64,000 nucleotides of DNA from the NCBI GenBank assembly GCA_947626285.1, contig CANQRR010000003.1:50967-114966 (forward strand), in the 5' to 3' direction. Position 1 is the stretch's first letter; every line of letters starts with the position of its first letter. A program made the translations under genes and the position numbers. Shown piece by piece: positions 33,221 through 42,951 of this stretch. Below the pieces are notes generated by a model. It ran no database searches. It had not been told where the DNA came from and saw only the letters and a program-made list of their open reading frames with translations. The stretch comes from an uncultured Lachnospiraceae bacterium (GTDB lineage Bacteria > Bacillota > Clostridia > Lachnospirales > Lachnospiraceae).

Positions 33221-34219
33221 TTATCTCTTCACCGCTCTTCTCGCCTGCCCGATGATGTTCGGCAGAGCGACCGCACAGATCAGCAGGACGCCGAGGATCA
33301 GCAGGATCACCTGCGCGTGCACGTTTCTCTGGCCGAGGCCGACGCGCAGACACACGATGATGAATGCGGAGATGATGCCGCCCGCCAGGTTGCCCTTGCC
33401 GCCCGTCGACGAGATGCCGCCGAATACTGCCATCGCGATCGCGTCCATCTCGAAGCCCTTGCCGGTCGTCGTGTTCGCGCCGAACGAGGACGACAGCAGG
33501 AACAGTCCGCAGATGCCGGAGCACACGCCCATCACCGTGTAGATGATGAAGCGGATCTTCTGTACATGAACGCCAGAGTAATGCGCCGTCAGACGGTTCG
33601 TGCCGATCGCGTACACGCGGCGCCCGAAGGTGCTCTTGCCGAGCACGACCGCGAAGATCACTGCCAGGACCACCAGCAGGAACAGGATGTACGGCACCTG
33701 TCCGACCTTCCCCGTCAGCAGGATCAGGCCCTCTGTGTTCGTCGCGGAGATACTTCCGCCGCTTCCGAGCACGACCTCCGCGATGCCGCGGAAGATGATC
33801 TGCGTCGCCAGCGTCACGATCATCGGAGGAAGCTCCGTGAATCTCGTGAGGATGAAGCCGTTCACCGCGCCGCACACCGCGCCGACCGCGAGGGCGGTCA
33901 GGATCACCACAATAAACGGAGCGCCCGTGTTGCACACGATACAGCTCATCGTCGCTGTCAGGCAGACGATCGAGCCGACCGAGATATCGATCTCGCCGAG
34001 CACCAGAATGTAGGCCATCGGCAGAAGCAGGAATACCTCCGCCAGATAGATCGGCATCTGGCGCAGCAGACTGCTCAGATTGTAGAATTCAGAATAGAAT
34101 GCGCAGAAGATGTTGACCAGGACCAGCAGGACGACCAGGATGCCTTCCCAGCTTAAGATCATCTTTTTCAGAGGAGCTTCCGGCACATTGTTGATACTTC
34201 TTCCAGATTTTCCAGCCAT
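33221..34219 (-). CDS. Rhamnose-type ABC transporter permease, second of pair
   Basis: 332-residue RbsC-family permease with about ten membrane segments (first near WEGILVVLLVLVNIFCAFYS). Family motifs LGEIDISVGSIV, AVNGFILTRF and AIGTNRLTAHYSGVHV are visible. Begins two bases after the preceding permease gene stops, so the pair is translationally coupled and probably forms a heterodimer. Confidence 0.92.
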   Translation of the reverse strand: MAGKSGRSINNVPEAPLKKMILSWEGILVVLLVLVNIFCAFYSEFYNLSSLLRQMPIYLAEVFLLLPMAYILVLGEIDISVGSIVCLTATMSCIVCNTGAPFIVVILTALAVGAVCGAVNGFILTRFTELPPMIVTLATQIIFRGIAEVVLGSGGSISATNTEGLILLTGKVGQVPYILFLLVVLAVIFAVVLGKSTFGRRVYAIGTNRLTAHYSGVHVQKIRFIIYTVMGVCSGICGLFLLSSSFGANTTTGKGFEMDAIAMAVFGGISSTGGKGNLAGGIISAFIIVCLRVGLGQRNVHAQVILLILGVLLICAVALPNIIGQARRAVKR

Positions 34220-34221
34220 GA

Positions 34222-35217
34222 TTACATCTCCCTTCCCTTCAGTGCGTTGTTGTCAGCGATACGCTGCAGGATCACGTTCACCACGACCACGACGAGGATC
34301 AGAACGCCCTTGATCATGTTCTGCCACAGGGCGCTGACTCCGACCAGCGGAAGCGCGCGGGTGATCGTCGCGAGGATCAGAGCTCCGAGCAGTGCGCCGA
34401 GGACCGTGCCCCTGCCGCCGCTCATGCTCACGCCGCCGATGACGCAGGCCGCGATGACGTTCATCTCACCGCCCTGCTGCAAGTCCGGCATCGCCGACGC
34501 GTACACCGCCACGTGGACGGCTCCGCCCAGGCCCGCCAGAAAGCCCATCATCGTGTAGACCAGCAGCTTGATATTCTTTACGTTGATACCGGAGACCTCC
34601 GCCGCGTTCGGGTTGCTGCCCACCGCGTAGATCTTGCGCCCGGTCCGCGTCCACTTCATAAAGATGAAGAAGAACAGGTAGCAGACGATCATGATCCAGA
34701 GGATGCTGTTCACGCCCAGAAAGCTCTTGTTCGCGAAATCCTTGTAGTTGCCGAGCGTGGCAGCGCCTGCCCACTCACCGCCGTTCGATACCAGATACGC
34801 CATCGCGCGGTAGATGTACATAAAGCCCATCGTCGCGATGATCGGCGGGACGTCCGCCCGCGAGATGATCAGACCAATCAGCGCGCCGCAGAGGGTGCCG
34901 ATCGCGATCGCGATCACGAAAGCCAGCAGTGTGTTCGAAATCTTTTCATATTTCAGAAGCATACCGATCGTCATGCCGGACAGCGCGGCCGTGGACATGA
35001 TCGAGATATCGATACCGCCGACGAGCATGACGCAGAGCATGCCGAGCGCCATGATGATCGTGACGGAATTGTTCTTCAGCACTTCCATCAGCGACTTCGG
35101 CGTCAGAAACGACGGACTGAGCGCCGTGACGATCGCGAACAGAAGAATCAGGATAACTACAAGCAGCGCCTCACGGGAGCCTGTAATCTTTTTAAGTAAG
35201 GATTTCTCTTTCATCAT
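34222..35217 (-). CDS. Rhamnose-type ABC transporter permease, first of pair
   Basis: 331-residue RbsC-family permease. Motifs LVGGIDISIMSTA, ALIGLIISRADVPPII and AVGSNPNAAEVSGINV are present. Its ATG-ATG start overlaps the stop of the ATPase gene; the second ATG (35214) has the better ribosome-site spacing. Part of the four-gene importer with the binding protein at 32113. Confidence 0.92.
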   Translation of the reverse strand: MMKEKSLLKKITGSREALLVVILILLFAIVTALSPSFLTPKSLMEVLKNNSVTIIMALGMLCVMLVGGIDISIMSTAALSGMTIGMLLKYEKISNTLLAFVIAIAIGTLCGALIGLIISRADVPPIIATMGFMYIYRAMAYLVSNGGEWAGAATLGNYKDFANKSFLGVNSILWIMIVCYLFFFIFMKWTRTGRKIYAVGSNPNAAEVSGINVKNIKLLVYTMMGFLAGLGGAVHVAVYASAMPDLQQGGEMNVIAACVIGGVSMSGGRGTVLGALLGALILATITRALPLVGVSALWQNMIKGVLILVVVVVNVILQRIADNNALKGREM

Positions 35218-36725
35218 CTGGCCTCCTTTCCTGCGTTCTTGCCCTTCTCCATCGCGAGCTCCAGAATGCCTTCCTGCGTCGCCTCTTCCCGGGAAAGCTC
35301 ACCGGTCTTGCGGCCGTTGCACATCACGATGATGCGGTCCGCCATGCCGAGGATCTCCGGCATCTCCGAGGAGATCAGGATGATCGCGTAACCCTTCTGC
35401 GCCAGATCGCCCATGATCGCGTAGATTTCAGCCTTCGCGCCGACGTCCACGCCCTTGGTCGGCTCATCCATGATGACGACCTTCATCTCCTGGCTCAAGG
35501 CCTTCGCGACGACGACCTTCTGCTGGTTGCCGCCTGAGAGCGAGCTCGCCGGCTGGAAGATGTCGACTGCCTTCGTATCGACTTCCTCGAGCAGTTCCTT
35601 CGACAGCTCGCGTTCTTTCTTTTCATTGTCAAAACCGCTCTTCGCGTACTTGCTGATCGTCGGGAGCGTCACATTGCGCCCGAGTCCCCAGCTCATGATC
35701 AGGCCTTCCTTCTGACGGTCCTCCGGGAGAAGGATGATGCCCTTATCCATCGCCTCGCTCGGCGTGTGGATGTGAATCTCCTGCCCTTCCAGATATACCT
35801 TGCCGGAATCCGGCTTCGTGATGCCGCAGACCGCCTCGACGACCTCAGTGCGCCCCGCGCCCACCAGACCGGTCAGACCGACGATCTCGCCCGCGTGCAC
35901 CTCGAAGGACACGTTCCTGAAATAACCGGTGCGCGAGAAGTTCTCGACGCGCAGCATCTCTTTTCCGATCTTCACCTCCGGCTTCGGGAACAGCTCCGTG
36001 ATCTCACGGCCTACCATCGCCTTGATCAGATCCGCGTTCGTGATGCCGTTCACATCGTAGGTGCCGATGTACTGGGAATCACGGAATACGGTGACTCTCG
36101 ACGCGAGGCGATACATATCCTCGAAACGGTGCGAGATGAAGATAATGGAAACGCCCTCCTCCTTCAGCTTGTCGACGATGCGGTACAGCTCCTCGGACTC
36201 TCTCTTCGTGAGCGCTGCGGTCGGCTCATCCAGAATGATGATCTTCGCGTTCGTGGAAAGCGCCTTCGCGATCTCCACCATCTGCTGCTGTGCGACGCTC
36301 AGAGTGCCCATCTCCGCCGTCGAATCAAAATCCGCGTTCAGCTGCTGCAGCAGCTTGTTCGCCTCTTCGTTCATGGTCTTCCACTGGAGCATCCCACGTT
36401 TCACGATCTCATGCCCCATGAAGATATTCTCCGCCACGGTCAGATGCGGATACGAGGTCGGATGCTGGTACACCGCCGCGATGCCCGCCGCCTGCGCGTC
36501 CCGCGGGCCCTTAAAGTCGACCTTCTTGCCCTCAAGGAACATCTCGCCCTCTTCGGCCTTATGTACGCCCGTGATCACCTTGATAAAGGTGGACTTGCCC
36601 GCGCCGTTCTCGCCCATCAGCGCGTGGACCTCGCCCGGCTTGAGCTGAAACTGCACGTTGTTCAGCGCCTTCACGCCCGGGAAGATCTTCGTGATGCCTT
36701 TTAATTCAAGAATATAATCAGACAC
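35214..36725 (-). CDS. Rhamnose-type ABC transporter ATPase, two nucleotide-binding domains
   Basis: About 503 residues with two ABC domains: Walker A GENGAGKST, signature LSVAQQQMVEIA, Walker B IILDEPTAAL; then GLVGAGRTE, SLSGGNQQKVVVA and VIMDEPTKGVDVG. I favour a GTG start at 36725 (reading MSDYILELKGI) because GGAGGG lies seven bases upstream of it; the ATG five codons earlier (36740) has no ribosome site. First gene of the rhamnose-type importer operon, divergent from the response regulator at 36972. Confidence 0.93.
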   Translation of the reverse strand: MSDYILELKGITKIFPGVKALNNVQFQLKPGEVHALMGENGAGKSTFIKVITGVHKAEEGEMFLEGKKVDFKGPRDAQAAGIAAVYQHPTSYPHLTVAENIFMGHEIVKRGMLQWKTMNEEANKLLQQLNADFDSTAEMGTLSVAQQQMVEIAKALSTNAKIIILDEPTAALTKRESEELYRIVDKLKEEGVSIIFISHRFEDMYRLASRVTVFRDSQYIGTYDVNGITNADLIKAMVGREITELFPKPEVKIGKEMLRVENFSRTGYFRNVSFEVHAGEIVGLTGLVGAGRTEVVEAVCGITKPDSGKVYLEGQEIHIHTPSEAMDKGIILLPEDRQKEGLIMSWGLGRNVTLPTISKYAKSGFDNEKKERELSKELLEEVDTKAVDIFQPASSLSGGNQQKVVVAKALSQEMKVVIMDEPTKGVDVGAKAEIYAIMGDLAQKGYAIILISSEMPEILGMADRIIVMCNGRKTGELSREEATQEGILELAMEKGKNAGKEAR

Positions 36726-36971
36726 GGCTTCTCCCTCCATTATGTATTTTATGAATTAACTGTATTTTACTACGCGCGAGGTGATCCGAAAATCGCAAAA
36801 TTTTTGGAAAAGGGGTAAATTCTTTTTCTGTTTTTCTCGCAATTCTTTCCCGGATATGTTATCCTTAAAATAAACAGGGAACTGTGCCGGTTTTTGACGA
36901 AACTCATCTGACAGATATTGGAAAGACCATCTCACAGCGATTCCCGCAAAGAATCAGACGGGAGATTTCAC

Positions 36972-38528
36972 ATGAGATTACTGATCGTAGACGATGAAGA
37001 ACTGACGCGCACCGGAGTGATCGCGGCGCTCGACTGGCGCTCTCTGGGCGTTGACGAGATCCTGCAGGCAGACGACGGAGTCCACGGCCTCGAAGTGGCG
37101 CGCAGATACCGCCCGGAGGTCATTCTCTGCGACGTGCGCATGCCTCGCATGGACGGGACGGTGATGCTTCAGGAGATTGAAAAGATACTGCCCGATTCGG
37201 TCGCCATCTTCATGAGCGGCTACTCGGACAAAGAGTATTTAAAGGCCGCGATCCGGCTCAAGGCCGTCAACTATATTGAGAAACCGTTGAACCCTTCCGA
37301 GATCCGGGAGGCTTTTCTCGCGGCCAGGGATCTGTATCAGCAGAAAGTACATTCCCGCAGAGGCGAAACGTTGTACTCGAAGGAGACCTCCTTCCAGCTC
37401 GCCAGACAGTTTACCGTTCCCTATGGACCGAACCGGGAGGAGATCGAGCGGCTCGCGGACGAGCTTGGACTTCGCTTTACAGCGGACACGGTCTTCACCG
37501 CCTTTATCCTTCAGCCGAATCCGGGGACAGACATCAACGGACTTCCAAAGGAATCCCTCTTTATGGAGCTGCAGGAGTTTCTGGGCCGCCATGCCCTGCA
37601 GGCGCTCTACACAGAAAAGCACCTGCAATATCTGATCTTTCATGTGTTTGGAGAAACGCGCCCGACGCAGAAGCTGCTCGAGGCAGTCGGCGGGTTTCTC
37701 GGGGCGCAGTTCGCTCCGTTCGGGAAGTACGCCATCGCGACCGGAGATTCCCTGCGCGGACTGCCGCGGGCATACGAGGCATATGCCTCTGCCGTCGTGA
37801 CGCTGCAGAGCTGTTTCTTCTTCCAGGCGAACACCTTCCTGACGCCCGTGATCCTGAAGGAGGAGTCCCGATCCGGCGCGGCGCTTCCGGATTCTTTTGA
37901 AGCAGAGTTTTTCGAGGCACTCACTGGGCGAAATCCCGAGACCTGCCGCGCGCTTCTCGCGCAGCTGCTCTCCTTTTACGACAAAAATCCGAGCACGCTT
38001 CAGAATCAGGCAAAGGATTTCTACTATAAGCTGCTCCTCGCCCTCGAGGACGCCGGGAAACAGCTCCAGCTTTCGCCCGAGCCGGGGGAGGGAAACATCG
38101 TGGACATCCTCGAATCGTGCTTCAACGTTCAGGACCTGCACGGGATCCTCGCCGCGCGGACGGAGTCCTTTTTCGGGCGCCTCGAACACACGGTGCGGGA
38201 GAATTCCACGATCTTCCTGATCAAGGACTACATCAGCAAAAATTACAGGAACGAGCTGCTCTCCGTGAAGGATATCAGCGATCACGTCTTCCTGTCTACC
38301 TCCTACGTCTGCACGTTCTTTAAGAATGAGACCGGTCAGACGCTGAATCAATACCTGACGCAGTACCGCATGGAGAAGGCGAAACAGCTTCTCTCGGACC
38401 CGCGTTACAAGATCACCGACATTTCGTCGAAGGTGGGGTACAACGACAGCAATTACTTCGGGAAAAGTTTCAAGAAGTACTGCGGACTGTCGCCGTCGGA
38501 GTACAGGGAACGGACGCTGCCCACTTAG
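36972..38528 (+). CDS. YesN-like response regulator with AraC-type DNA-binding domain
   Basis: 518 residues: receiver domain (MRLLIVDDEELTRTGV; phosphoacceptor Asp in VILCDVRMPRMDG; Lys in YIEKPLNPSE), a long middle region, and a C-terminal AraC double helix-turn-helix (VKDISDHVFLSTSYVCTFF; ITDISSKVGYNDSNYFGKSF). Start ATG 36972 with GGGAG seven bases upstream. It is divergent from the rhamnose-type importer, its probable target, and upstream of its sensor kinase. Confidence 0.94.
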   Translation: MRLLIVDDEELTRTGVIAALDWRSLGVDEILQADDGVHGLEVARRYRPEVILCDVRMPRMDGTVMLQEIEKILPDSVAIFMSGYSDKEYLKAAIRLKAVNYIEKPLNPSEIREAFLAARDLYQQKVHSRRGETLYSKETSFQLARQFTVPYGPNREEIERLADELGLRFTADTVFTAFILQPNPGTDINGLPKESLFMELQEFLGRHALQALYTEKHLQYLIFHVFGETRPTQKLLEAVGGFLGAQFAPFGKYAIATGDSLRGLPRAYEAYASAVVTLQSCFFFQANTFLTPVILKEESRSGAALPDSFEAEFFEALTGRNPETCRALLAQLLSFYDKNPSTLQNQAKDFYYKLLLALEDAGKQLQLSPEPGEGNIVDILESCFNVQDLHGILAARTESFFGRLEHTVRENSTIFLIKDYISKNYRNELLSVKDISDHVFLSTSYVCTFFKNETGQTLNQYLTQYRMEKAKQLLSDPRYKITDISSKVGYNDSNYFGKSFKKYCGLSPSEYRERTLPT

Positions 38529-38596
38529 TGAAAGCGGACAGCTGTGAATCGTTCGATCGGCATATAAGGCCGCATCAGCGGCAGAACGGAGCTTTC

Positions 38597-41437
38597 ATGA
38601 AACAGATCTATTCCTTTATACGGCAGAAATACGGCGACATGCAGCTGCAGTCAAAGATCACGATCGTCCTGATGGTGGTCGTCACGATACCGGTTCTGAT
38701 GCTCGGCATCTTTTTCTACGGGCGGCTGTACGACATGGTCGTGTCCTACACGATCCGCCAGGAACAGGACGCCTCCGCGAAGACTTCCCCGGTGATCGAG
38801 GAGACTGTACAGCAGGTACTCGACGCGTATAGGGCGTTGTCCGACCTTCCGTTTTATGACGAGGCCTTTCACTCGCAGATCGGCTCGATGAACCGGCTCG
38901 CAGACTCCGCGTCCGCCGCTGAGTTTCAGGAAACGATCGGACAACTCGCGGGCGGAGATCTGATCACCAGCATCCGCGTCTATACCGATCTGCCCGAGGA
39001 GGACTGTGCCCTGTTTGAGCATCCGTCCACAAAGGATATCTTCCGACCGATGTCTACGGTACGCGGCACTTACTGGTACGGTATCTTCCGAAGCAGCAAC
39101 GCTGAAGAGCTTTTCTGCCCGTCCTTCTATCTCGGAACACAGGAAAAGGAGGCAAACGGAGACATCGCCTACATTCACACCGCTCAGATAAACGACGGCG
39201 GAGAGAGCATTCCGTGTTATGTAGCCGTCTATTTCTCCGCGTCCTCCCTCACGGATATTTTAGTCAACAATCTCAAGCTGGACGGAAGCGTCTCCTACAT
39301 TATGAATGAGCGCAACGCGCTGGTGGCCTCCTCGGACGCCTCCCTGTCCGGCATCTACTGGCTCGACTACGATACGATCCGCGATTCCGTCATGTCCTCC
39401 AACAACTTTATCGAGCGCACGATCCTGGAGAACAAGGTCTATGCGGGATTCTACAGCATCGCTCAGACACAGTGGTACATGGTGACGATCCTGCCCTCCG
39501 CGCCGCTGATCCGGCAAAGCAATTCCATCATGTTCGAATACGTCCTGTTCTATCTGGCGTTCCTGATCCTGGCCTTTCTGCTCGCCAGTCTGCTGGCGCG
39601 CTCCGTCACGAACCGCATTTCCTCCGTCATCGACCAGATGCGTCTCGTGCGGCAGGGTCCGCCAGTGCCGATGGCGGACTCACGCTACCATGACGAAGTC
39701 GGCGACCTGATCGACACCTACAACTACATGACGCGGACGATGGACCGCCTGATGGCGGAACAGGCCCGGGCGGCCGAGGACCTGCGCATCGCGGAATTCA
39801 ATTCCCTGCAGGCGCAGATCAATCCGCATTTTCTCTACAACACGATGGATATGATCAACTGGCTGGCGCAGCAGGGGCGCACCTCGGAGGTCAGCGACAC
39901 CGTCCAGGCACTCTCCCGCTTCTACAAGCTCACGCTGAGCCGAAAGCAGAGCATCAGCACGATCGCGCAGGAGGAGGAGCACGTCTCAATCTATGTGCAT
40001 CTCCAGAATATGCGCTTTCACGGAAACATTTCCTTCATCTCTGATATCCCGGACGAGCTTCTGGAATACTGCATCCCCAAGCTGACGCTGCAGCCGGTCA
40101 TCGAAAATGCCATTCTGCACGGCATTCTCGAAAAAGACAGCAAATCCGGCACCATCGTGCTGACCTGCTGGATGGAGGGCGACGATATCGTTCTCCTTAT
40201 CTCGGACGACGGCGTCGGCATTCCGCCCGAAAAGCTGCAGACGATCCTGACCGGGGACGGGAGCAGCTCCTCCGGCGGTACGAACATCGCAGTCTACAAC
40301 ACGCACCGCAGGCTGCAGATCCTGTACGGAAAGGATTACGGGCTGTCCTACTCCAGCGTCCAAGGCAAGGGAACGGACGTGCAGATTCGGATCCCGGCCA
40401 CCAAAGAGCCGCAGAAATCCTACGTCTACGCTTCTGCCTCAGGCACAGCGGAGCCTGGCGGCTCCATCCTACCCCTCGCCAGCGTGACCGAGACCGCAGA
40501 CCCGGCGGCGGACGCTTCTGCATCCGCAGGAGAAAGTCCCGCGGACGGCAGCCGCACTCCCACAGGCAGCGGCTTTCCCGCTCCCGCCCAGTCTGTCTCA
40601 GCGGATACTCTGCTGCGCTACAGCCAGAAGCTGACGCAGAATCTGTACAACATCCAGAACCTGCACCAGATCTTCACCCGGCTTCCGGAAAATGAGAATC
40701 TCTATATTCTCACGCATCAGGTGACGGAAGATTTCCCGGCCCACAAGCACGATTATTTTGAGCTGAACTATGTGTGCCAGGGTTCCCTGTGCAACGTGGT
40801 CGACGGAAGGGAGATACAGATGGAGACCGGAGATCTCGTATTCCTGAACCGGAGCGCGATCCACTCCCTGCGCTTCCTGCAGCCGGACACGCTGCTGATC
40901 AACTTCTGCCTTGAGCCCGCGCTCTTTGACGGTACCCTGAAATGCTTCTGCGAGGACCGCAATCCGCTCTCCTCGTTCCTGCGGGGGGATTCGTCTTCAC
41001 GCAACTACATGTATTATTCGCTGAAAAATAATTTCCACGCGCAGTCCGTCATCGCCTCCATCATCCAGGAATACGCAGACAACGGCTTCCACCAGTCGTT
41101 CTCCCTGGAGGCCTACTTCCTGCTGCTCTTCGCCTGCCTCACGGACACAGATACAGAAGAGAACACGCGTCACCCGGATAGACGCGGCCTCCGGCATGCG
41201 CGCAGCGCGGGCAGCTCCGGCAGCGCAGATCGGCGCAGTACGGGCAACGCCGGCGACCAGACGCTCCTGCTCCACGCCTCCCGCCTCGACAAGGCGCTGG
41301 AGCTGATGGCGGACCCGAAGCGAAACATCTACGAGATCGCGAAAAGCTGCGGCTATCAGGATGCGAACGAGTTCTTTGAGATCTTCAGGCGACAATTCCA
41401 CACAACGCCGGACGAATACCGGAAAAATTTCCTTTAA
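38597..41437 (+). CDS. YesM-like sensor kinase fused to a cupin and a single AraC-type helix-turn-helix
   Basis: 946 residues. Order: membrane segment near 18-38 (ITIVLMVVVTIPVLMLGIF), extracellular sensor to about 300, second membrane segment (VLFYLAFLILAFLLASLLA), HAMP, LytS/YesM-type kinase with QAQINPHFLYNTMDMINW near 405-420, ATPase box GVGIPPEKLQTIL. A Pro/Ser/Ala-rich linker (about 600-670) then leads to a cupin (FPAHKHDYFELNYVCQGSL, ETGDLVFLNRSAIHSL, about 700-800) and a terminal helix-turn-helix (IYEIAKSCGYQDANEFFEIF, TTPDEYRKNF). Only the second of the usual two AraC helix-turn-helix units is clear. Start ATG 38597 behind CGGAG. The fusion would tether a sugar sensor and DNA-binding module to the membrane. 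Confidence 0.9.
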   Translation: MKQIYSFIRQKYGDMQLQSKITIVLMVVVTIPVLMLGIFFYGRLYDMVVSYTIRQEQDASAKTSPVIEETVQQVLDAYRALSDLPFYDEAFHSQIGSMNRLADSASAAEFQETIGQLAGGDLITSIRVYTDLPEEDCALFEHPSTKDIFRPMSTVRGTYWYGIFRSSNAEELFCPSFYLGTQEKEANGDIAYIHTAQINDGGESIPCYVAVYFSASSLTDILVNNLKLDGSVSYIMNERNALVASSDASLSGIYWLDYDTIRDSVMSSNNFIERTILENKVYAGFYSIAQTQWYMVTILPSAPLIRQSNSIMFEYVLFYLAFLILAFLLASLLARSVTNRISSVIDQMRLVRQGPPVPMADSRYHDEVGDLIDTYNYMTRTMDRLMAEQARAAEDLRIAEFNSLQAQINPHFLYNTMDMINWLAQQGRTSEVSDTVQALSRFYKLTLSRKQSISTIAQEEEHVSIYVHLQNMRFHGNISFISDIPDELLEYCIPKLTLQPVIENAILHGILEKDSKSGTIVLTCWMEGDDIVLLISDDGVGIPPEKLQTILTGDGSSSSGGTNIAVYNTHRRLQILYGKDYGLSYSSVQGKGTDVQIRIPATKEPQKSYVYASASGTAEPGGSILPLASVTETADPAADASASAGESPADGSRTPTGSGFPAPAQSVSADTLLRYSQKLTQNLYNIQNLHQIFTRLPENENLYILTHQVTEDFPAHKHDYFELNYVCQGSLCNVVDGREIQMETGDLVFLNRSAIHSLRFLQPDTLLINFCLEPALFDGTLKCFCEDRNPLSSFLRGDSSSRNYMYYSLKNNFHAQSVIASIIQEYADNGFHQSFSLEAYFLLLFACLTDTDTEENTRHPDRRGLRHARSAGSSGSADRRSTGNAGDQTLLLHASRLDKALELMADPKRNIYEIAKSCGYQDANEFFEIFRRQFHTTPDEYRKNFL

Positions 41438-41439
41438 AA

Positions 41440-41470
41440 AAAGGATGCCGCTTTGCACGCGACATCCTTT
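41440..41470. terminator. Bidirectional terminator between the sensor kinase and rplT
   Basis: AAAGGATGCCGC / GCGACATCCTTT (one mismatch) with runs of T on the minus strand directly after the stem and a T-rich tract on the plus strand. Serves the convergent kinase and ribosomal-protein genes. Confidence 0.8.
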
Positions 41471-41484
41471 CGCACTTTCTCTTT

Positions 41485-41841
41485 TTATGCCACCTTGCTC
41501 TTCGCAAGCTCAACAAGGGTCGCAAAACCCTCGGCGTCGTTCACAGCCATATCAGCCAGGACCTTCCGGTTCAGCTCAACGCCCGCAAGCTTCAGACCGT
41601 ACATGAAACGGCTGTAGGAAAGGCCGTTCAGACGCGCGCCCGCATTGATACGCGCGATCCAGAGCTGTCTATACTGACGCTTTCTCTGCTTACGTCCCGC
41701 GTACGCGCTCGTCAGGGCACGCATCACGGACTGCTTCGCGATCCTGTACTGTTTTGATCTGGCTCCTCTGTAACCTTTCGCCAGCTTTAATACCCGATTA
41801 TGCTTTTTCTTAGCGTTCAAACCGCCTTTAATTCTTGCCAT
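41485..41841 (-). CDS. rplT: Ribosomal protein L20
   Basis: 118-residue 50S protein, standard length: [20 protein letters not shown], then the arginine/lysine-rich region and the globular end with [10 protein letters not shown]. In many Firmicutes L20 also represses its own operon through the leader upstream of infC, which is present here. Last gene of infC-rpmI-rplT. Confidence 0.98.
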   Translation of the reverse strand: MARIKGGLNAKKKHNRVLKLAKGYRGARSKQYRIAKQSVMRALTSAYAGRKQRKRQYRQLWIARINAGARLNGLSYSRFMYGLKLAGVELNRKVLADMAVNDAEGFATLVELAKSKVA

Positions 41842-41866
41842 GTCTTATTTCCTCCTTCGCCTCTTC

Positions 41867-42064
41867 TTATAAATACGGTAAGATCTTCTTCATGTTCTGA
41901 GCGTTCGTCGGATCCGTGATCGTCGCGTGTCTCAGATTTCTCTTTCTCTTGGTCGACTTCTTGGTTAAGATATGGCTCTTGTAAGCTTTGTTTCTCTTCA
42001 ATAAACCTGTTCCTGTCTTTTTAAAACGTTTTGCAGCCGCTCTGCTTGTCTTCATTTTCGGCAT
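41867..42064 (-). CDS. rpmI: Ribosomal protein L35
   Basis: 65-residue 50S protein, [20 protein letters not shown], highly basic, ending MKKILPYL. Lies between infC and rplT with the usual close spacing. Confidence 0.98.
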   Translation of the reverse strand: MPKMKTSRAAAKRFKKTGTGLLKRNKAYKSHILTKKSTKRKRNLRHATITDPTNAQNMKKILPYL

Positions 42065-42109
42065 TTTGTCATTCCTCCTTGTATTTGAATATCTGTATTA
42101 CCGTATTGC

Positions 42110-42619
42110 CTACTGCTTCTTTTCGGTCAAAAACAGGGTGAGGCTCCTGCCCTCCTGCTTGATCGGTTTGTCGATGACCGCAATGTCCTCAAGCTCCTTC
42201 GCAAAATCCTCAAGGATATGCCTGTGGTCCTGCATGTGCGCCATCTCTCTGCCGCGGAAACGCAAAGTGATCTTTACCTTGTTACCCTTTGAAATGAATT
42301 TCTTAGCGTTATTAATCTTCGTGTTCAAATCATTCACATCAATGTTGGGAGACAAACGGACTTCTTTGATCTCAATCGTTTTCTGTTTCTTACGGGCCTC
42401 TTTTTCCTTGCGGGCCATCTCATAACGGTATTTTCCGTAGTCGATGATCTTGCACACCGGCGGCTTCGCCATCGGGGCGACTTTCACCAGATCAAGCTCC
42501 GCCTCCCGCGCCAGCTTCATCGCGTCCTTCGCCGACATGATTCCCAACTGTTCGCCGTTCTCGCCGATCAGACGTACTTCACGGTCTCTGATTTGTTCGT
42601 TGATCATTAATTCGCTAAT
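42110..42619 (-). CDS. infC: Translation initiation factor IF-3, with AUU start codon
   Basis: 169-residue IF-3: N-domain with INEQIRDREVRLIGENGEQL, KPPVCKIIDYGKYRYE linker and C-domain with LRFRGREMAHMQ. The nearest ATG (42607) is 21 bases from the ribosome site GGAGG, whereas ATT at 42619 sits nine bases after it and reads ATT-AGC-GAA-TTA-ATG in frame. An AUU start is the known device by which IF-3 limits its own synthesis in other bacteria, so I annotate from there. Transcribed from 42804-42833 through an L20 leader. Confidence 0.93.
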   Translation of the reverse strand: MSELMINEQIRDREVRLIGENGEQLGIMSAKDAMKLAREAELDLVKVAPMAKPPVCKIIDYGKYRYEMARKEKEARKKQKTIEIKEVRLSPNIDVNDLNTKINNAKKFISKGNKVKITLRFRGREMAHMQDHRHILEDFAKELEDIAVIDKPIKQEGRSLTLFLTEKKQ

Positions 42620-42646
42620 GGTACTGCACCTCCATCACATTGAAAT

Positions 42647-42803
42647 AAAAAGAAAAGAGCGGATCACAAACCGCTCCACTCTCATCATCACAAAACAGCA
42701 TCTTCCGAAGAATCTGCGTCCGCAATCAATATGAACCGCCGGTCGCCCTCTGCGCCGGGGTGAGAGTGGATACTCTGCTTTCCTGTTATCTATAACCTTG
42801 GCT
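42647..42803 (-). ncRNA. Ribosomal protein L20 leader (attenuator of infC-rpmI-rplT)
   Basis: On the minus strand the terminator stem GAGCGG (42676-42671) / CCGCTC (42662-42657) is followed by TTTTCTTTTT. An upstream segment CCACTCTC (42769-42762) is complementary to GAGAGTGG (42683-42676) at the 5' edge of the terminator, giving an alternative pairing. This is the position and logic of the Firmicutes L20 leader. Confidence 0.85.
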
Positions 42804-42833
42804 ATCTTAGCACACCTGTTCCGCGGTTGTCAA
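42804..42833 (-). promoter_or_regulatory. Promoter of infC-rpmI-rplT
   Basis: Minus strand TTGACA (42833-42828), 18 bases, TAAGAT (42809-42804), just upstream of the L20 leader. Confidence 0.8.
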
Positions 42834-42951
42834 CATTTTTTATCGCTCTGTCTGTGTAAAATCGTTTCATGCAAAAATACTACAGCTGTCTGAGCAATAT
42901 TCCTTCCTAATATACTCTTATATGGATCCGACTTCTTTCGCAAAAGACAAA

